Assembly: GCA_004555425.1 (NCBI GenBank)
Contig: SFID01000006.1
Location: 1 to 47,935 of the forward strand
Source: Bacteroidales bacterium
GTDB lineage: Bacteria; Bacteroidota; Bacteroidia; Bacteroidales; Bacteroidaceae
Length of the DNA: 47,935 bases
Direction: 5' to 3'
Below, one piece after another: positions 18,127 through 27,402 of the stretch. How positions within the stretch are numbered: position 1 is the stretch's first letter; each line of letters begins with the position of its first letter. The position numbers were made by a program, and so were the translations under genes. The notes beneath the pieces are model-generated. The model made no database searches. It was not told the DNA's origin and was given only the letters and a program-made list of their open reading frames with translations.

Positions 18127-18386
18127 GTAGGTTCTTGAAATTAGCTGTCGATGTATTTGCGGCTATCATACCCTAAGTTTTTGTTTTCCATTCGGTCGCG
18201 TAGCAAGCTATGCGCCCTTACGTAAAGCATAAACCTACGGCACATAGTCGCAAATACATCGACAGCTAATTTATAGGACCTACCTAAAAACAGAAAGATA
18301 CGGTGCGCGAGGCGTGAAGACATCCAAGCAGAATTGGAACCCTGCCTTCTCTTGAAACTAGTTGATAGAACCTACCTATAAATAGT
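18124..18386. repeat. Dispersed intergenic repeat, copy B, with 43-bp inverted arms
   Basis: The left arm 18124-18166 and right arm 18244-18286 are inverted repeats with about 39 of 43 positions complementary (core GCAAATACATCGACAGCTAA). The loop is about 77 bp. The left arm overlaps the stop codon of the receptor gene. The whole block 18130-18386 aligns with copy A at 4434-4625, apart from about 75-80 bp that include the right arm. A further degenerate copy of its end (AACTAATATCTAGAACCTAC) lies at about 18673-18732. The arms would make a long hairpin in the receptor mRNA. Confidence 0.8.
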
Positions 18387-18479
18387 ACCTACTGCCACAG
18401 AAACCCCTACCGCATAACCTGAAAACCCAGAATTCAAAAACATAACCCCACATTTGCAATCAAACAAACGACCTACTCA

Positions 18480-18567
18480 CTGTTTCAAGCGTATGAAACA
18501 ACTGTTTCAAGCGTATGAAACAACTGTTTCAAGCGTATGAAACAACTGTTTCAAGCGCATGAAACAG
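18480..18567. repeat. Tandem array of four 22-bp palindromic units
   Basis: Four units of CTGTTTCAAGCGTATGAAAC plus AA lie head to tail; the last differs at two positions. The unit is the reverse complement of that at 3972-4081 (differing mainly in the six-base centre), so the two arrays belong to one family. Both are followed by a similar plus-strand flank (CAACGGAAA.GCCC.AT). Confidence 0.9.
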
Positions 18568-18843
18568 TAAGCATCTCTGATGTTACAACGGAAACGCCCT
18601 ATCTATCAATAGATTAGAGCAGAGAAAATACTTCGGAATAAAACCATTGTTTACAACACCTCCTCAACAGCAAGTTATAGAGACTAGACATATCCTGTGT
18701 TCCATTAAAACTAATATCTAGAACCTACCTTATATTGAAGGCGTTGGGGATATTTTGATACACGGACACCACAATACTCCTTGGCTGCACCATACCCTGT
18801 GTAGATTTAGTGATTTTTAAAACCATTGTATGCAATTAAATGG

Positions 18844-18851
18844 TAATTTTG
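18844..18851 (+). promoter_or_regulatory. Candidate Bat operon promoter, -7 element
   Basis: TAATTTTG fits TAnnTTTG. A TTG lies at 18826-18828, slightly close for a -33 box. The implied leader to the moxR start is about 165 nt. Confidence 0.5.
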
Positions 18852-19021
18852 CAGGCGATTCTTAGAAGGGTCTTTGAAACCTCGGGTAAGAGAGGAGGAT
18901 TGTCCCTTTTTTGTTTGATAAATATTCTTCATATCTGTGCGCTTTTTGTTGCAGCCCGCAGGAAATCTCCTTGTAATGTTGGTTCGACAAAAAGACTCAA
19001 TCTCTTCAAAACAAGTATAAT

Positions 19022-20023
19022 ATGTCAACATCGGGAAATACTGATGTGCGCGAACTTACCGCGCTGATTGACCGCGAAGCCGAGTTTGTCTCCACGCTCA
19101 TTGATGGTATGCAGCGTACCATTGTCGGTCAGAAACACCTCATTGATTCACTTCTCATCGGCCTGTTGAGCGATGGACATATCCTCCTGGAGGGTGTGCC
19201 CGGACTGGCCAAGACCCTTGCCGTCAAGACCCTTGCCGGACTGAGCGATGCCAAGTTTAGCCGTCTGCAGTTCACCCCCGATATGCTGCCCGCCGACGTG
19301 ACGGGTACGCAGGTTTATAGCAGTAAGCGCGAGGAGTTTACCGTGAAGCAAGGCCCCGTGTTTGCCAACTTCGTGCTGGCTGATGAAATCAACCGCGCGC
19401 CCGCCAAGGTGCAGAGTGCACTGCTCGAGGCGATGCAGGAGCACCAGGTAACTATCGGTGAGCAAACCTTCGCCCTGCCGCAGCCCTTCCTCGTGATGGC
19501 CACGATGAACCCCATCGAGCAGGAAGGCACCTACGCCCTGCCCGAGGCACAGTTGGACCGTTTCATGCTCAAGGTCGTGCTGGATTATCCCACCCTTGAG
19601 GAAGAGCGACTGATTGTTCGCCGCCACGTGAATGGTGCCTTTGAGAATCCGCTGCCACTCGTAACCACGCAGCGTCTGCTTCAGGCACGCGAGTACGTGA
19701 AGAAGGTGTACATTGACGAGCGCATTGAGCAGTACGTGACCGATATCGTCTTTGCCACCCGCTATCCCGAGCAGTATGGTATGAAAGAGGTGAAAGCGTA
19801 TATTGCATACGGTGGTTCGCCCCGTGCATCCATCTGTCTGGCACAGGCTGCCCGCGCCCGCGCCTTCATGAAGCGCAGAGGCTACGTGATACCCGAGGAC
19901 GTGCGCGATGTGGCCCACGACGTGCTGCGCCATCGCATTGGCCTGACGTATGCGGCCGATGCTGCCGAGGTGACCACCGAGGACGTTATCACAGAGATAT
20001 TGAACAAGGTACAGGTGCCGTAA
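19022..20023 (+). CDS. MoxR-family AAA+ ATPase of the Bat operon
   Basis: The 333-residue product has a Walker A in GVPGLAKTLAVKTLAG, a Walker B in LADEINRAPAKVQSALLEAM, and a sensor-1 region around MATMNPIEQEGTYALPEAQLD, of which only part is quoted here. It lacks other domains and matches the MoxR subgroup, chaperone-like ATPases that work with von Willebrand A (VWA) proteins encoded beside them. It heads an operon containing DUF58, BatA, BatB, BatC, BatD and BatE, an arrangement known from Bacteroides as the aerotolerance (Bat) locus. Confidence 0.95.
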   Translation: MSTSGNTDVRELTALIDREAEFVSTLIDGMQRTIVGQKHLIDSLLIGLLSDGHILLEGVPGLAKTLAVKTLAGLSDAKFSRLQFTPDMLPADVTGTQVYSSKREEFTVKQGPVFANFVLADEINRAPAKVQSALLEAMQEHQVTIGEQTFALPQPFLVMATMNPIEQEGTYALPEAQLDRFMLKVVLDYPTLEEERLIVRRHVNGAFENPLPLVTTQRLLQAREYVKKVYIDERIEQYVTDIVFATRYPEQYGMKEVKAYIAYGGSPRASICLAQAARARAFMKRRGYVIPEDVRDVAHDVLRHRIGLTYAADAAEVTTEDVITEILNKVQVP

Positions 20024-20035
20024 TCCCCAGAGGTT

Positions 20036-20914
20036 TTGGACGAGTTACTCAAAAAAGTAAGGAATATCGAGATCAAGACGCGCGGTGCGGTCAACAATCT
20101 CTTCGCAGGCGAATACCATGCAGCCTTCAAGGGGCGCGGTATGTCGTTTGCCGAAGTGCGCGAATACCACACCGGCGATGACGTGCGCGATATTGACTGG
20201 AATGTGACGGCGCGCCTTAGTCGTCCTTACGTGAAGGTGTTTGAGGAAGAGCGCGAACTCACCGTCATGCTGCTGGTCGATGTCAGCGGCAGTCTTGACT
20301 TTGGCAGCGGTCCGACCAGTCAGCGCGAATTGCTGACCGAGGTGGCCGCCACGTTGGCCTGCTCGGCCAGTCGCAATAAGGACAAGGTGGGCGTCATCTT
20401 CTTCTCCGACCATATCGAAAAGTTTATTCCGCCGCAGAAAGGCCGTCGGCATATCCTGCGCATCATCCGCGAACTCCTGGAATACCAGCCCAAGAGCCGT
20501 CGCACCGACGTGGCCGCTGCCCTCGACGAACTGATGCGCGTGATGCGTCGCCGCTGTATCGCCTTCGTGCTGAGCGATTTCCTCTGTCCTATTGAAGCGA
20601 TGCGCCAGCCGCTAATGGTGGCCGCGCGCCGTCATGATGTGGTGGCCCTGCGTATGGCCGACCTGCGTATGCAGAGCCTGCCTGATGTGGGTTTGCTGCG
20701 CCTGCGCGATGCCGAAACAGGCCACGAGGTCTATGTAGACACCAGCAGCCGTAGTCAGCGACAGCACTTTGCGGCAGCCGCAGCCCTTCGCAGCAAACAA
20801 TGGCACGATCTGCTGGCTAGCCTGCGGGTGGACTGCGCCGAAATCAATGCCGAAACAGACTACGTGAGCGTCTTGCAAACCCTCTTTGCCAAACGCTCGC
20901 GGTGGGTTTCGTGA
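20036..20914 (+). CDS. DUF58-domain protein of the Bat operon (TTG start)
   Basis: The 292-residue product carries the DUF58 signature AEVREYHTGDDVRDIDWNVT, preceded by the conserved IEIKTRGAVNNLFAGEYHAA, with a VWA-like core (VMLLVDVSGSLDFG). It is cytoplasmic and usually pairs with a MoxR ATPase. The start codon is TTG at 20036. The residues directly after it (DELLKKVRNIEIKTR) are the family N-terminus, no in-frame ATG lies between the moxR stop and this point, and AGAGGT lies 5 bp upstream. The gap to moxR is 12 bp, so translation may be coupled. Confidence 0.92.
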   Translation: MDELLKKVRNIEIKTRGAVNNLFAGEYHAAFKGRGMSFAEVREYHTGDDVRDIDWNVTARLSRPYVKVFEEERELTVMLLVDVSGSLDFGSGPTSQRELLTEVAATLACSASRNKDKVGVIFFSDHIEKFIPPQKGRRHILRIIRELLEYQPKSRRTDVAAALDELMRVMRRRCIAFVLSDFLCPIEAMRQPLMVAARRHDVVALRMADLRMQSLPDVGLLRLRDAETGHEVYVDTSSRSQRQHFAAAAALRSKQWHDLLASLRVDCAEINAETDYVSVLQTLFAKRSRWVS

Positions 20915-20988
20915 GATGCTCCTTAGGTTTTCCCCCATGGGTTTGCAAATAGGACCAACTGGAAAACCTACACCTTTATATATTATAT

Positions 20989-22104
20989 ATGCATAAGATT
21001 CAGACAAAATACCCATCCCTACGTGCTTGCATCCTGCTGCTCCTCCTAGGTATGCTCTCGGGCATAACGCTGGCGCAGCAGGTGGTTGTGTCTATGAAGA
21101 TGGACACCGTGCAAATGCTCATTGGCGAGCAACTGGGACTGACCACCTCCGTGGTGGCGCGCCCAGGCTGCAAGGTGAAGTTTCCGCATTTCAATGAAGG
21201 CGACACCCTCACCACTGGATTGGAGGTGGTTAGCCAAACACCCGTGCGCGAAACCAGTGTGGACGCAGGAGCGCGCCGCCGCTACGAGACCACCTACTAC
21301 GTGACCGCCTTCGACTCCGCCCTCTATAGCATCCCCGGCATGGAGGTAGAGGTAGATGGCAAGGCATATACTGCGCCCGAGGTGATAGGGCTGAAAGTGG
21401 GCACCGTGCCTGTACCCCTAGACTCGTTGCATCCCGATTTCTTCTTCCCCGCCTTTACTGTGCATCCTGCCCCTTTCGTGGTGGAAACCCAATGGGTGGT
21501 CGGTGCGCTGAGCGGCATACTTATCGTCATAGCCATGCTGCTGGTGGGCGGCCGATTGGCTTCGCGCCGTCCCTTGCGCCGCCGCAGGGTTATCAAACCG
21601 CAAGTGCCTCCCTACACAGAGGCGCGCCAGGCAATGGATGCACTGCCTGCCCTCGAATCGGATGCACCGCTGGATGGCGGCAAGGCATACTACGTGCGGC
21701 TGACCGACATCCTGCGCCGCTACCTCCTGCGCCGCTTTGGCATACAAGCCCCCGAGCAAACCACCGACGAAACGCTGGCAGCTATCCACCCATATATCAG
21801 TCAGGCCGAGCAGGACGGCATGGCCCCGCTGCTGCGCACGGCCGATATGGTGAAGTTTGCCGGACAATCGTCCACGCATCAGGAGCGCAAGATGCACGCA
21901 GACTATGTGCGCAACTTCCTCGACAATACCCGCGATGAAAGCATGGAGCACCCGCAGCCCATCGTCACGATGGAGGTGCTCAGCGAAGGTATGCAATGGA
22001 AATTCCGTCTTGCCCTCTGGGCCAGTATGGTTCTGCTGGTGGTGGGCGGTATCGCCCTGATACTTTGGACCACGGTGTCCGCTTGGCAGTTCTATTCCTA
22101 TTGA
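20989..22104 (+). CDS. DUF4381-like membrane protein of the Bat operon
   Basis: The 371-residue product has a signal peptide (about 1-30), a periplasmic beta-rich domain (about 31-160), a transmembrane helix near residues 168-188 followed by an Arg-rich stop-transfer (SRRPLRRRRV), a cytoplasmic helical domain, and a C-terminal transmembrane helix (LALWASMVLLVVGGIALILW). This resembles the DUF4381-type proteins that sit between DUF58 and BatA in Bacteroidetes Bat loci. The role is not established; by context it belongs to the membrane Bat complex. Confidence 0.75.
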   Translation: MHKIQTKYPSLRACILLLLLGMLSGITLAQQVVVSMKMDTVQMLIGEQLGLTTSVVARPGCKVKFPHFNEGDTLTTGLEVVSQTPVRETSVDAGARRRYETTYYVTAFDSALYSIPGMEVEVDGKAYTAPEVIGLKVGTVPVPLDSLHPDFFFPAFTVHPAPFVVETQWVVGALSGILIVIAMLLVGGRLASRRPLRRRRVIKPQVPPYTEARQAMDALPALESDAPLDGGKAYYVRLTDILRRYLLRRFGIQAPEQTTDETLAAIHPYISQAEQDGMAPLLRTADMVKFAGQSSTHQERKMHADYVRNFLDNTRDESMEHPQPIVTMEVLSEGMQWKFRLALWASMVLLVVGGIALILWTTVSAWQFYSY

Positions 22105-22189
22105 CGAGTGAGCCAGGCTCCTGCTGGGATGATTCCCTCAGTTGTGAATCGCTAACCGTGCTTCCAAGATTCCTTCCCTTATTTGAAAA

Positions 22190-23197
22190 ATGATTACATT
22201 CGCCAATCCCTATTACTTCATACTCTTGGTGCTGCCCGTCCTGATGGTCGTGTGGCACTTCCTGCGTTCGCGAGGGGCAGAGGCCGCGTTGACCTATGCC
22301 TCCACCGAACCGCTGAGTCGGCCCGTCCGCACGGTGCGTACGATGCTTGTCCACTTGCCTATGGCCTTGCGCGTGCTGAGTGTGGTGGCCGTTATCATCT
22401 GTCTGGCGCGACCGCAAACCTCCAACGCCCTACGCGAAAGGGAGGTGGAAGGTATTGACATCATCCTGACGATGGATATTTCCACCAGTATGCTGACCCC
22501 CGACATCCATCCCAACCGCATCATAGCTTCGCGCGATGTGGCCATAGAGTTCGTGCAGAATCGGCCGAACGACAATATCGGTCTCGTGCTCTTCGGCGGT
22601 GAGGCTTTCATGCAATGCCCTATGACAACGGACCACGCCGCTCTGCTCAGTTTCTTCCAGCATATCAACTGCGACCTGGCCAGTGCAGGTGTTATTTCGC
22701 CAGGTACAGCCATTGGCATGGGCCTGACCAACGCCGTGAGCCATCTGGAGAACAGCCACAGCAAGAGCAAGGTGGTCATCCTTCTGACCGACGGTGTGGA
22801 CAATACGGGCGAGATTTCTCCCCAGACGGCTGCCGACTTGGCCCATCAAGCTGGTGTGCGCGTCTATACCATTTCGCTGGGCCGCCCAGGCAAGTCGCGG
22901 CAGCCCATCGCCAAGTTGCCCAACGGCGAATACTACGAGGCCGACGTGGAGAACACGGCCAACCCCGAGGTGCTTCGGCAGATTGCCCAGACCACGGGCG
23001 GCAAATTCTACACTGCCGATAGCCGTGAGCGGTTGAAGGCCATCTACAAGGATATTGACGCCCTAGAGAAAACCAAACTCCGCGTGCTCAACTACGACAA
23101 ACACTACGACATCTACCAAGTCTTCGCTCTCATAGCCCTCTGCCTGTTGGGAATCGAGGCGTTGCTGCGCTTCACCCTGCTGAGACGTTTGCCGTAA
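22190..23197 (+). CDS. batA: BatA, VWA-domain membrane protein
   Basis: The 335-residue product has two N-terminal transmembrane helices (about 8-22 and 56-75), a VWA domain (about 88-290) and a C-terminal helix. The metal-ion-dependent adhesion site is DISTS in IILTMDISTSMLTPDIHPNR, with a later Asp in LLTDGVDNTGE. VWA domains bind partner proteins through Mg2+. BatA was named from Bacteroides, where the bat genes affect aerotolerance. It starts 85 bp after the preceding gene. Confidence 0.93.
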   Translation: MITFANPYYFILLVLPVLMVVWHFLRSRGAEAALTYASTEPLSRPVRTVRTMLVHLPMALRVLSVVAVIICLARPQTSNALREREVEGIDIILTMDISTSMLTPDIHPNRIIASRDVAIEFVQNRPNDNIGLVLFGGEAFMQCPMTTDHAALLSFFQHINCDLASAGVISPGTAIGMGLTNAVSHLENSHSKSKVVILLTDGVDNTGEISPQTAADLAHQAGVRVYTISLGRPGKSRQPIAKLPNGEYYEADVENTANPEVLRQIAQTTGGKFYTADSRERLKAIYKDIDALEKTKLRVLNYDKHYDIYQVFALIALCLLGIEALLRFTLLRRLP

Positions 23198-23236
23198 CTC
23201 CTAATAACCTATTATTTTCTTAAAAAACGTAATAGC

Positions 23237-24253
23237 GTGTTTCAATTCTCCGACCCACAAGCATTTTATCTGCTGGTGTTTCTCCCCGTTCTCTTGGCGG
23301 TTTATTTCGCCATGGGATGGGTGCAGCGCAAGCGGATGCAGCGTTGGGGCAATGCCCAAATGATGCGCCAACTCACGCGTGGCTATTCCGCCTGGCGTCC
23401 CCTTGTCAAGGTCTCCCTGCTCTTGTGCGCCCTCGCCCTCGTCATCTTCATGCTGGCGCGTCCGCAATGGGGCGTGCAAACCGTGGAGGACGAGAGCAAA
23501 GGCATTGAGGTGGCCATTATGGTGGATGTCAGCAATTCTATGTACGCACAGGACATCAAGCCCAGCCGTATGGAGCGCACCCGCCTCCTCCTGTCCACGC
23601 TTATTGACAAGATGAAGAACGACCGCATCTCCTTGGGCGTGTTTGCGGGCGAGGCTTATCCGCAGCTGCCCATCACGAATGATTACGTCTCGGCCAAGAT
23701 GTTTGTTGACAACTTGGAGCCAGGTATCGTTTCGTGTCAGGGCACCAACTTCGCTGCTGCGATAGATCTGGCTGCCAGCAGTTTCACCGACAACGAGCAA
23801 GTAGGCAAGGCCATCCTGATTATCTCCGATGGCGAAGACCACGAGGAAAATGCCGAAGAGGCTGCCGAGGCCGCGGCCAAGAAGGGCATCCACGTCTATG
23901 TGCTCGGCATTGGTACTACGGCGGGCGCCCCCATTCCCCTGCCGCGAGGAGGCGTCATGCAGGACGAAACAGGACAGGCCGTCCACACCGCTCTCAATGA
24001 GGAAACCTGCAAGCGCATAGCACAGGCGGGTAACGGTGCTTATTTCCATGTTGACGAAACCAACCACGCACAGGAACTCCTCCTTGGCAGTTGGCGCAAG
24101 TTGAAGCAGGCCCCTACGTCAGCGTCTTACGAAACTGCCGACGAGCAGTTCCAAGCCATCGCCCTGATAGTGCTCATCCTCCTGCTGGCCGAATTTTTCC
24201 TGCGCGAAACCCAGCCCAGCAGTACCCTCTGGCAACGGTTACGCAGGCGGTAA
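23237..24253 (+). CDS. batB: BatB, VWA-domain membrane protein (GTG start)
   Basis: The 338-residue product parallels BatA. It has two N-terminal helices, a VWA domain with MIDAS motif DVSNS (VAIMVDVSNSMYAQDIKPSR), LIISDGEDHEENAEEAAEAA, and a C-terminal helix. The predicted start is GTG at 23237, giving FQFSDPQAFYLL, which matches the expected BatB N-terminus. The first in-frame ATG would remove the first membrane helix. It lies 39 bp after batA. Confidence 0.92.
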   Translation: MFQFSDPQAFYLLVFLPVLLAVYFAMGWVQRKRMQRWGNAQMMRQLTRGYSAWRPLVKVSLLLCALALVIFMLARPQWGVQTVEDESKGIEVAIMVDVSNSMYAQDIKPSRMERTRLLLSTLIDKMKNDRISLGVFAGEAYPQLPITNDYVSAKMFVDNLEPGIVSCQGTNFAAAIDLAASSFTDNEQVGKAILIISDGEDHEENAEEAAEAAAKKGIHVYVLGIGTTAGAPIPLPRGGVMQDETGQAVHTALNEETCKRIAQAGNGAYFHVDETNHAQELLLGSWRKLKQAPTSASYETADEQFQAIALIVLILLLAEFFLRETQPSSTLWQRLRRR

Positions 24254-24299
24254 AAGTCTTTGGCCCCCCATTTTTTGTACCTCCTTATTCAAGAATCAC

Positions 24300-25049
24300 A
24301 TGAAAACTCCCACAGCCCAAAATCTCCCTTCCTTGTGGCTACGCCGTAGCCTCGGGTTGCTGACGGCCTGTGTGCTGGTGCTGACGGCCAGTGCGCAGAA
24401 CGCCTTTTGGCAAGAGATGCACAAGGGCGAGTACAACTACAAGCGCGGCAAGAACGACCGCGCCTTGTTCCACTATATGCGCGCCCTGCGACTGGACTCC
24501 ACCAATATGATGGCCTACTACAATATGGGCGATGCAGCACTGGCCTGCGACAGTGCCGACTTGGCCCTCAAGGCTTTCAGCAAGGTGGCGAGCAGCAGTC
24601 GCGATGCCCATTTGCGCACCCTCGCCTTCCACAACAAGGGCGTCATCTACCAAGCGATGGCAATGGCTTCAAAGGAGCAGGGACAGCGCAACCAACTCCT
24701 CTATCAGGCCATCGATGAATACAAACGTTCGTTGCGCCTGAACCCCAAATCCGACCCGACGCGCTACAACCTGGCCCTTTGCCTGAAACTCCTCCGCGAC
24801 AGTGGGGAAAACCCCAAGCAGCCACAACAGCAGCCTCAACAGCAGGAAGATAAAAAGGAACAAGAGCAGGAGAAGCAGCAAGACGAAAAGGAGAAACAGC
24901 AACCGCCGCAACCGCAAAAGCAACCGCCGCAACAACCTCCGCGCTCGCAAAATCAAATGATGGAATACGCTCGCCGCAAGGAGCAAGAAACCAAAAAGAA
25001 GATGCAGGGCGTGCAACAGGCTTTGCCTTCGCGCCGTAAGAATTGGTAA
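24300..25049 (+). CDS. batC: BatC, TPR protein with Gln/Lys-rich tail
   Basis: The 249-residue product has a signal peptide (about residues 1-32), then two to three TPR units (NYKRGKNDRALFHYMRALRL; AYYNMGDAALACDSADLALK; RYNLALCLKLL). From about residue 175 it is low-complexity and rich in Gln, Glu, Lys and Pro, ending in a basic segment. Such a tail is common in BatC proteins and is probably disordered in the periplasm. It is followed by an unusually long gap before batD that contains an inverted-repeat element. Confidence 0.88.
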   Translation: MKTPTAQNLPSLWLRRSLGLLTACVLVLTASAQNAFWQEMHKGEYNYKRGKNDRALFHYMRALRLDSTNMMAYYNMGDAALACDSADLALKAFSKVASSSRDAHLRTLAFHNKGVIYQAMAMASKEQGQRNQLLYQAIDEYKRSLRLNPKSDPTRYNLALCLKLLRDSGENPKQPQQQPQQQEDKKEQEQEKQQDEKEKQQPPQPQKQPPQQPPRSQNQMMEYARRKEQETKKKMQGVQQALPSRRKNW

Positions 25050-25546
25050 AAAGGGTGGGGGTAAGGAGTTCGTTCTCATTGCAAGGCAATGTACCGCACG
25101 TTGCTTGCAACGTGTGGCTCCGCGGAAATGACACATATATATATAGTGTATTTAATACAGCGAATCGCTACACCTCCTATCTTGCAATAATAAACACCAA
25201 AATTTCGCGGAGCCACACGTTGCAAGCAACGTGCGGTACATTGCCTTGCAATGAGTACAAACACCCTACTCACACGGTACGTTTCTCACCTCAGTGTGCA
25301 AACCTGGAATGTCAGAGATTCCCGTTTTTGTCTCGGATTTCGTCAGTTGCCGCCGCCCGATGGCAACTGGCTAGCTGCCAAACGAAACGGAAATGTCAGG
25401 CAGCGAAGCGGGAATGTCCGTTACCAGATTGGATAAGCCCCATAATGAATCGGAAAGGCAATAAGCCTGTTCAACAGACGGCCGCAAACATCTATCCCTT
25501 CCACCCACATACACCAACCAGCGAATCATACAAATCAGTTTCGTAT
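25050..25546. other. Long non-coding gap inside the Bat operon
   Basis: This roughly 500-bp interval separates batC from batD, while other gaps in the operon are 12-92 bp. It contains the inverted-repeat element and, at 25344-25369, a separate 8-bp-stem dyad (CAGTTGCC/GGCAACTG). An in-frame ATG at 25043 would extend batD across the element, but the added 168 residues have no family features and the signal peptide starts only at 25547. Confidence 0.8.
25075..25255. repeat. 181-bp element with perfect 50-bp inverted repeats
   Basis: Positions 25075-25124 and 25206-25255 are exact inverted repeats of 50 bp, flanking an AT-rich 81-bp centre. Each arm also contains smaller dyads (CATTGCAAGGCAATG; ACGTTGCTTGCAACGT). 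The element lies 26 bp after the batC stop and about 290 bp before batD. It encodes nothing. The architecture resembles a small non-autonomous mobile element (MITE). No clear target-site duplication is visible. It could also form a long hairpin in the bat mRNA. Confidence 0.93.
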
Positions 25547-27373
25547 ATGACAATCCCACAACATAGCCACGCACGCAGACAGACCAGCCTCCTTCTCGTA
25601 TGGCTGCTAGGCATGCTGCTACCCCTCTATGCCCAACTCCAACTGCAGGTACAAGCTCCTTCTCATATCAGTGCCAACCAACAATATTTCCAGGTTCGCT
25701 ATACCATTCAGTCCGACGACGCTAGCAATTTCCGCGAACCAGCCACTAGCGACTTTGAGTTACTGGCAGCCCCTGGCGTTTCCACTTACAGCAACACGAG
25801 TATTGTGAATGGGCGAGTGAGTAGCAGCAGTTCAACCACGTACACCCTGACCTATCGTGCCAAGAAAAAGGGCAAGTTCACCCTCCCCGCCGCCAGTGTG
25901 CAGGTGGGCGGTAAGACGATTCGCTCAAGTGGCGTGAGCATCACCGTGGACGGCACGCCCAATAATGCGCCCAGCACAGGCGGTGGCGCATCCTCGCCCC
26001 AAACCTCGGGCGGGCAAACCTCGGCAAGCATTAGTGACAAAGACCTCTACGTGCGCGCTAGCATTGACCGCACCACCGTGTACGAACAGGAGGCCGTCCT
26101 GCTGACGTATAAGTTTTTTGCTGCCCCCCATGTCGGCCTCAATAATGTATCGTTGGCTGCAAAACCCGACTTCAAAGGCATCGTCTCGCAGGAAATCCCT
26201 ATTCGCGAGATTCAGCCTGTTCGAGAGCAGATAGGCGGGCGCACCATGATTACGGGCGTGATGCAGCAGTACCTGCTCTTCCCCAACCAGGCGGGCGAGG
26301 TGACCGTGCCCAGCGTCACCTTTGACTGTCAGGTGATTCAGCAGACCGCTGTGGAGGATATGATTGATGCATTCTTTAATGGCGGTGGCCGTGTCGGGCG
26401 AACTCTCAAGCGCACCGTGCCAACTATGACCTTCCAGGTGAAAGCCTTGCCCCAGCCCCAGCCCGCTGATTTTGCTGGCGGTGTGGGCGAATTTGCGATA
26501 AAGGGCGAACTCGTCACGACCCAGCCCAAGGCTAACGAAGTCTGCACCTACCGTCTGACGGTGAGCGGCAAGGGTAACCTGCGCATGCTTATCGCTCCGA
26601 CGTTGCCCGTACCCGAAGGCTTTGATACGTTCACGCCCAAGACGACCGACAAGACCCAACTCAGCGCCAGCGGCATCACGGGCGAGATGGTGTATGAATA
26701 CACCTTCGTGCCGCGCAGCATGGGTGCTGCCACCTTGCCTGGTATCAGTTTCTCCTACTTCGATGTGGCCACCCAGACCTACAAGACCCTGCGCACAGAC
26801 GAAATCCACCTGAACGTGGCCAAGGGCACGAAGTCCGACGAAGAGTACGAGCGCGAACGGCAGAACCGTGCCAGCGATATTCGCGACATTCATGCAGCCT
26901 CCTTCAATGGTCAAACGGCCAATAGTTTCTGGGACCATCTCTCGCTGCACACCATCATTTCCTTCTACCTCCTGCTTCCCTTATTATATATAGGAGTGAT
27001 GAGAGCCCTGCGCCGTTACAGGATGGGAGGTGCTTCCACTGCTCAGGGACGTTCGCGCAAGGCTAGTCGCCGCGCCCGTCAACAGTTGAAAGAAGCGGGC
27101 AACCTACTCCAGAAAGGCGATGAGCGCGCTTTCTATGCCGCCATGCTCAAGGCCCTCCATGGATTTCTGGCCGACAAGTACGGCATTGCCCTGAGCGAAA
27201 TGACCCACGAGCGCATTGAGCAAGCACTCCAAGTACACGCCACCGAGGAGCAGCGTCAGCAATTCATAGCCCTCATTGATACTTGCGAGATGGCCCAATA
27301 TGCTCCCGTAGGCGACGCGGTCCAGAAGGAGGAATCCTATCGCCAAGCCCTTGCTCTCTTGGAAAGCCTATAA
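25547..27373 (+). CDS. batD: BatD, oxygen-tolerance membrane protein
   Basis: The 608-residue product has a signal peptide (about residues 1-32, ending near LPLYAQ) and a long periplasmic beta-rich region of repeated Ig-like modules, including the typical SDFELLAAPGVSTYSNTSIV and a Gly/Ser-rich linker. A transmembrane helix near residue 475 (LHTIISFYLLLPLLYIGVM) and a cytoplasmic helical domain follow. It matches the BatD oxygen-tolerance family. I chose the ATG at 25547 because a good signal peptide follows it. The large separation from batC suggests it may depend on read-through of the inverted-repeat element or have a second promoter. Confidence 0.92.
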   Translation: MTIPQHSHARRQTSLLLVWLLGMLLPLYAQLQLQVQAPSHISANQQYFQVRYTIQSDDASNFREPATSDFELLAAPGVSTYSNTSIVNGRVSSSSSTTYTLTYRAKKKGKFTLPAASVQVGGKTIRSSGVSITVDGTPNNAPSTGGGASSPQTSGGQTSASISDKDLYVRASIDRTTVYEQEAVLLTYKFFAAPHVGLNNVSLAAKPDFKGIVSQEIPIREIQPVREQIGGRTMITGVMQQYLLFPNQAGEVTVPSVTFDCQVIQQTAVEDMIDAFFNGGGRVGRTLKRTVPTMTFQVKALPQPQPADFAGGVGEFAIKGELVTTQPKANEVCTYRLTVSGKGNLRMLIAPTLPVPEGFDTFTPKTTDKTQLSASGITGEMVYEYTFVPRSMGAATLPGISFSYFDVATQTYKTLRTDEIHLNVAKGTKSDEEYERERQNRASDIRDIHAASFNGQTANSFWDHLSLHTIISFYLLLPLLYIGVMRALRRYRMGGASTAQGRSRKASRRARQQLKEAGNLLQKGDERAFYAAMLKALHGFLADKYGIALSEMTHERIEQALQVHATEEQRQQFIALIDTCEMAQYAPVGDAVQKEESYRQALALLESL

Positions 27374-27402
27374 ATGAGCCCCTCTAAAATATTTCTTTTC
27401 CC

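Larger units (their letters stand above)
18127..19021. other. Non-coding region between TonB receptor and Bat operon
   Basis: About 0.9 kb without a supportable protein gene. It holds the dispersed repeat copy B, the 22-bp array, a further repeat fragment near 18673-18732, and the probable Bat operon promoter near 18844. A short minus-strand open frame at 18807-19031 overlaps the promoter and the moxR start and shows no family features. Confidence 0.7.

Noticed and set aside
25043..25546. N-terminal extension of BatD from an upstream ATG
   Set aside because: The extension crosses the inverted-repeat element and lacks family similarity. A clear signal peptide starts at 25547.
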